The notes beneath the pieces were generated by a model. It was not told the origin of the DNA and did no database searches. It worked only from the letters and a program-made list of their open reading frames with translations. Below, piece by piece: positions 5,071-7,938 of a stretch of 7,938 bases of DNA (its first letter is position 1; each line of letters starts with the position of its first letter). Position numbers and translations under genes: made by a program. This DNA is from an uncultured Sphingomonadales bacterium (GTDB taxonomy: Bacteria > Pseudomonadota > Alphaproteobacteria > Sphingomonadales > Sphingomonadaceae). Location: positions 1 to 7,938 of the forward strand of contig CAITOD010000700.1 in the NCBI GenBank assembly GCA_903893935.1, read 5' to 3'.

Positions 5071-6792
5071 TCAACCGACCAGCGCGGCGCTGTCGAGATC
5101 GTAAAGCAGGGCAGCACCGGCCATTGCCGCAGCCCCCAGGCCGCGCGCTTCGGGCACCAGGGTGCGGTTGAAAAAGCGCGTGATCGAGGCCTTTTCTTCC
5201 GAACCCGTGGCATGGACCTGGCGCACCAGTTGCCAGCCTGCAACCGCCACCGCGCACATCGTGGTGAACGGCACCGATCCCGCCAGCTTGTCGTCGAGGC
5301 TGGCATCGCCGCTCGCCATCCAGTTCGCCACGGCATAGGCATCGCGTGTCAGTGCGGCCAGTTCGGGGCTTTCGCCGCAATCGGCGAGGATGTCGGTGAG
5401 CAGCGCCTGCACCACCGCGCCGTTGTCGAGGCCCAGTTTGCGGGTGACGAAATCGGCGGCCTGAATGCCGTTGGTGCCTTCGTAAATCGGCGCAATCCGC
5501 GCGTCGCGATAGAATTGTGCGGCGCCGGTTTCTTCGACAAAGCCCATGCCTCCGTGGATCTGCACGCCCAGATCGGCAACTTCGCAGCCGATATCGGTGC
5601 CCCACGCCTTGAGCAGCGGCACCAGCGCTTCGGCGCGCGCCTGCGCCGCGGCATCGCCCAGCAAGCCGCGATCAACCTGGCCGGCGGTGTAATACAGCAG
5701 GGCGCGCGCGCCTTCGGTCAGCGCGCGCATGCGCAGCAGCATACGCCGCACATCGGGATGTTCGATGATTGCCACGGGGGTCTTGTCGCCGCTGCCGGCG
5801 CGCGCGCCCTGCACGCGGTCGCGCGCATAGGCGCGCGCCTTTTGCAGCGCGGCTTCGGCAATCTGCACGCCCTGGCTGCCGACATTGATCCGCGCCGAAT
5901 TCATCATCGTGAACATCGCGCGCAACCCGCCGAATTCATGGCCGACCAGTTCGCCCACGCAGGCATCGTTGTCGCCGAACACCATCACGCACGTTGGCGA
6001 GGCGTTGATGCCCAGCTTGTGTTCGATCGAGGCGCACCGCACGTCGTTGCGCGCGCCCGGGCTGCCATCGGGCGCGACGTGATATTTGGGCACGATGAAC
6101 AGCGAAATGCCCCGCGTACCTGCCGGTGCGCCCGGTGTGCGCGCCAGCACGAGGTGGATGATGTTGCCGGCGAGATCGTGCTCGCCCCAAGTGATGAAGA
6201 TCTTGGTGCCTTTGATCAGATACTTGCCGGCGTGCTCGCCTTCGGTGATCGGGGTTGCCGTGGTGCGCAGCGCACCGACGTCGGACCCGGCTTGCGGTTC
6301 GGTCAGGTTCATCGTTCCCGACCATTCGCCCGACACCAGCTTGCCCAGATACATGGCCTTTTGCGCGTCGCTGCCGTGATGATCGAGCGCCTCGATCGCG
6401 CCCACGGTCAGTATCGGCAGCAGTGTAAAGCCCATATTGGCCGCACCCAGCGTTTCGAGCACGCACGTCGCCAAGGTGAAGGGCAGCCCTTGCCCGCCGT
6501 GCTCGACCGGCGCGGCCACGCTGTTCCAGCCTTGCTCGACAAAGGCGCGATAAGCCGCGGCAAAGCCTTCGGGCAGATGCACTGCGCCGTTGTCCCACTG
6601 TGCGCCGCGCGTATCACCGATGCGATTGAGCGGCGCCCATTCGCCCGCTGCCAGTTGCCCGATGCCCTCGGCAATTGCCTCGACGAGATCGGCTGTGGCG
6701 GCCGCGTACCGTTCGTGCTGCGCCAGTGCATCGATCCCGGCATTGACACGGATGGCAAGCACCTGATCGGCGGTCGGAGCAGTGAATGTCAT
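5071..6792 (-). CDS. Acyl-CoA dehydrogenase, large DmdC-like type with C-terminal extension
   Basis: A 573-residue FAD-dependent dehydrogenase, longer than the usual 380-400 because of an N-terminal helical section and a C-terminal Acetyl-CoA-dehydrogenase-C-like domain (about 455-570). This is the architecture of 3-methylmercaptopropionyl-CoA dehydrogenase (DmdC) and related acyl-CoA dehydrogenases. Motifs are PVEHGGQGLP (95-104), NLTEPQAGSDVGALRTTA (162-179), IKGTKIFITWGEHD (193-206), EHKLGINASPTCVMVF (257-272), QIHGGMGFVEETGAAQFYRDARI (411-433) and YEGTNGIQAADF. Glu438 in YEGT is the canonical catalytic base, unlike the other acyl-CoA dehydrogenase of this window. The substrate is undetermined; DMSP breakdown should not be assumed, since such paralogues are common in organisms without that pathway. 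The ATG at 6792 is preceded by GAGGG (6809-6805) at 12 bases, somewhat long; upstream in-frame codons overlap the divergent gene. It is first in an operon with the DUF815 ATPase. Confidence 0.92.
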   Translation of the reverse strand: MTFTAPTADQVLAIRVNAGIDALAQHERYAAATADLVEAIAEGIGQLAAGEWAPLNRIGDTRGAQWDNGAVHLPEGFAAAYRAFVEQGWNSVAAPVEHGGQGLPFTLATCVLETLGAANMGFTLLPILTVGAIEALDHHGSDAQKAMYLGKLVSGEWSGTMNLTEPQAGSDVGALRTTATPITEGEHAGKYLIKGTKIFITWGEHDLAGNIIHLVLARTPGAPAGTRGISLFIVPKYHVAPDGSPGARNDVRCASIEHKLGINASPTCVMVFGDNDACVGELVGHEFGGLRAMFTMMNSARINVGSQGVQIAEAALQKARAYARDRVQGARAGSGDKTPVAIIEHPDVRRMLLRMRALTEGARALLYYTAGQVDRGLLGDAAAQARAEALVPLLKAWGTDIGCEVADLGVQIHGGMGFVEETGAAQFYRDARIAPIYEGTNGIQAADFVTRKLGLDNGAVVQALLTDILADCGESPELAALTRDAYAVANWMASGDASLDDKLAGSVPFTTMCAVAVAGWQLVRQVHATGSEEKASITRFFNRTLVPEARGLGAAAMAGAALLYDLDSAALVG

Positions 6793-6826
6793 CGGCGCGT
6801 TTTTCCCTCGCAAGCGTGTCTCGGTG

Positions 6827-6855
6827 GCTATAGCGAAGCGCAATGGCTGCGACAA
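6827..6855 (-). promoter_or_regulatory. Candidate promoter for the acyl-CoA dehydrogenase-DUF815 operon
   Basis: On the minus strand TTGTCG (6855-6850) and TATAGC (6832-6827) stand 17 bases apart; each matches 4 of 6 consensus positions. Transcription would begin near 6820 and leave a leader of roughly 28 bases containing the GAGGG ribosome site. The -35 overlaps the first codons of the divergent Sua5 gene. The -10 lies in the palindrome GCTATAGC (6827-6834), so TATAGC also reads on the plus strand, where it would start a nearly leaderless Sua5 transcript. No good plus-strand -35 is visible. Confidence 0.4.
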
Positions 6856-7799
6856 AGTCCAACTGTCTTTTGGCGCAAGGCGACGCGCTGGCGCCGTCGA
6901 TCGCGCGTGCTGCCGAAGTGATCCGGGCCGGAGGAACCGTCGCGGTGCCGACCGAGACGGTTTACGGGCTGGCTGCGCGCGCGGATAGCGATTCCGCAGT
7001 TGCCGCGATCTATCGCGCCAAAGGCCGCCCCGATTTCAACCCGCTGATCGTGCATGTGGCGGATCTCGCGCAAGCTGCGCGGCTGGCGCATATCGATACG
7101 GCGGCCCGCGCGCTGGCCACATCGTTCTGGCCCGGACCGCTGACGCTGGTTTTGCCGCGCCGCGCCGATGCGGGGCTGAGTGCAGCGGTTTCGGCCGGAT
7201 TGCCCACGCTTGCCTTGCGCGTTCCGGCGCATCCGGTCATCCGCGCGCTTATCGCGGCGACCGGATTGCCGCTGGCAGCGCCGTCGGCCAATCGCAGCGG
7301 CGCGGTCAGCCCGACCAGCGCGCAGCACGTGGTTGCCTCGTTGGGCGATCGCGTCGATCTGGTGCTCGATGGCGGCGATTGCGCCAGCGGGATCGAATCG
7401 ACCATCGTTGCGGTGCGCCAGGGCGGGGGCTGGACCACGCTGCGACCCGGGCCGATCACGCGCGCCGAAATCGCCGCGCTGCTCGGTGCGGCGCATGAAG
7501 TCCGCGCGGGCGAGGCCATCGAAGCGCCCGGACAATTGACCAGCCACTATGCGCCAGGCAAGCCGCTGCGGCTGAACGCGCCCGCGCCCGCAGCCGATCA
7601 TTTCATGATCGGATTTGGCGCCGTGCCGGGCGACACAACGCTGTCGGCGGCAGGCGATCTCGCCGAAGCGGCGGCGCGGCTTTATGGCTGCCTCCACGCG
7701 GGCGCGGCCTCGTCAAAACCGCGCATTGCCGTGGCCCCCGTGCCCGATGAGGGCATCGGCGAAGCGATCAACGATCGTTTGCGGCGCGCGGCGGCCTAG
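6843..7799 (+). CDS. sua5: L-threonylcarbamoyladenylate synthase, Sua5 type
   Basis: A 318-residue cytoplasmic enzyme that makes threonylcarbamoyl-AMP from threonine, bicarbonate and ATP. This is the first step of the universal t6A modification at position 37 of ANN-decoding tRNAs; TsaB, TsaD and TsaE complete it elsewhere. The YrdC catalytic domain covers roughly 15-200: GGTVAVPTETVYGLA (30-44), the KGRPDFNPL signature (60-68), FWPGPLTLVL, PSANRSG, DGGDCASGIESTIV and TLRPGPIT. The linker APGQLTSHYAPGKPLRL (from 228), which covers the active site in Sua5 proteins, leads into a C-terminal Sua5 domain, so this is the long form rather than the short YrdC/TsaC form. The ATG at 6843 begins 50 bases from the divergent acyl-CoA dehydrogenase start. 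It has no strong ribosome site, and a TATAGC at 6829-6834 would give a leader of only a base or two. The stop is TAG at 7797-7799. Confidence 0.95.
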   Translation: MAATKSNCLLAQGDALAPSIARAAEVIRAGGTVAVPTETVYGLAARADSDSAVAAIYRAKGRPDFNPLIVHVADLAQAARLAHIDTAARALATSFWPGPLTLVLPRRADAGLSAAVSAGLPTLALRVPAHPVIRALIAATGLPLAAPSANRSGAVSPTSAQHVVASLGDRVDLVLDGGDCASGIESTIVAVRQGGGWTTLRPGPITRAEIAALLGAAHEVRAGEAIEAPGQLTSHYAPGKPLRLNAPAPAADHFMIGFGAVPGDTTLSAAGDLAEAAARLYGCLHAGAASSKPRIAVAPVPDEGIGEAINDRLRRAAA

Positions 7800-7938
7800 A
7801 GCCTGATGTCATTACTTTGACCCACCGTGATTGCTCTGGAAAGCTCCGTGGGGAGAAGCAGCACGCAGCGCGGGCAGGGGCACCCCAAAAAGTAATACTT
7901 TTTGGGGACCCCGCTGGTTGCCCCGTGCAAGTGCTGCG
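7800..7938. other. Gene-free right edge rich in inverted repeats
   Basis: No protein or RNA gene that I recognise lies between the Sua5 stop and the window edge. Besides the central 25-base palindrome it holds outer complementary arms: GCAGCAC (7858-7864) with GTGCTGC (7931-7937), and GGGGCA (7877-7882) with TGCCCC (7919-7924). These are nested around the palindrome in the right order to form one long interrupted stem. A smaller CCCAC/GTGGG pair (7821-7825 and 7849-7853) lies before it. This could be an intergenic repeat element, a structured RNA or the edge of a mobile element. The sequence is cut at the edge, so the full extent is unknown. Confidence 0.45.
7883..7907. repeat. Perfect 25-base palindrome downstream of sua5
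   Basis: CCCCAAAAAGTA (7883-7894), a central A (7895) and TACTTTTTGGGG (7896-7907) are exactly complementary, giving an 11-bp hairpin with a 3-base loop in RNA. It lies 83 bases after the Sua5 stop. It is not a standard intrinsic terminator, because the T-run is inside the stem and GGGGACC follows it, but it could still act as an mRNA 3' end, a transcription block or a protein-binding site. Confidence 0.7.

Noticed and set aside
5212..6921. 569-codon open frame on the plus strand
   Set aside because: It mirrors the large acyl-CoA dehydrogenase, has a shadow-like His/Arg/Ala composition and no recognisable motif.
7768..7938. 56-codon open frame entering from the right edge on the minus strand
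   Set aside because: It runs through the palindrome and into the sua5 3' end. The peptide has no recognised domain, and the inverted repeats explain the sequence better. It could be the tail of an outside gene, so neighbouring sequence would decide.

Overview
The window is GC-rich, densely coded bacterial DNA. It reads like an alphaproteobacterial chromosome, and most like the order Sphingomonadales. That placement is inferred from the gene set, the GC-rich codon use and the style of the secreted Gly/Pro-rich protein; no marker gene here settles it. Seven complete genes and one partial gene account for nearly all of the sequence, and no gene-free stretch exceeds 300 bases.

Left end (1-1422): the last 52 codons of a ParB-type chromosome/plasmid partitioning protein, then a short intergenic region with a perfect inverted repeat that looks like a repressor operator, then a 384-residue acyl-CoA dehydrogenase of the long-chain (LCAD/IVD-like) type. 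If the parB is the chromosomal copy, the window lies near the replication origin.

Middle (1435-4238): a secreted Gly/Pro/Tyr-rich protein of unknown function (minus strand) carrying an in-frame 15-bp tandem repeat. Upstream of it on the same strand is a free methionine-(R)-sulfoxide reductase with all three conserved cysteines. Divergent from the reductase is a membrane-anchored or exported sorbosone/glucose dehydrogenase-type beta-propeller, probably PQQ-dependent and possibly translated from a leaderless mRNA.

Right part (4245-7799): a minus-strand pair made of a 573-residue DmdC-like acyl-CoA dehydrogenase and a DUF815 AAA+ ATPase, separated by only 4 bases and so probably translationally coupled. 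Divergent from the pair is the Sua5-type L-threonylcarbamoyladenylate synthase needed for the t6A37 modification of tRNA. The two divergent promoters may share a palindromic -10 element.

Right edge (7800-7938): 139 bases without a recognisable gene. They are rich in inverted repeats, including a perfect 25-base palindrome, and are the least explained DNA in the window.

Functionally the genes are a housekeeping mix: fatty-acid or acyl-CoA oxidation, periplasmic sugar oxidation, oxidative damage repair and tRNA modification. I see no phage, CRISPR, toxin-antitoxin, transposase or defence genes, and no convincing new multi-gene system. The items most worth following up are the palindromic tail, the putative acyl-CoA dehydrogenase operator and the acyl-CoA dehydrogenase/DUF815 coupling.
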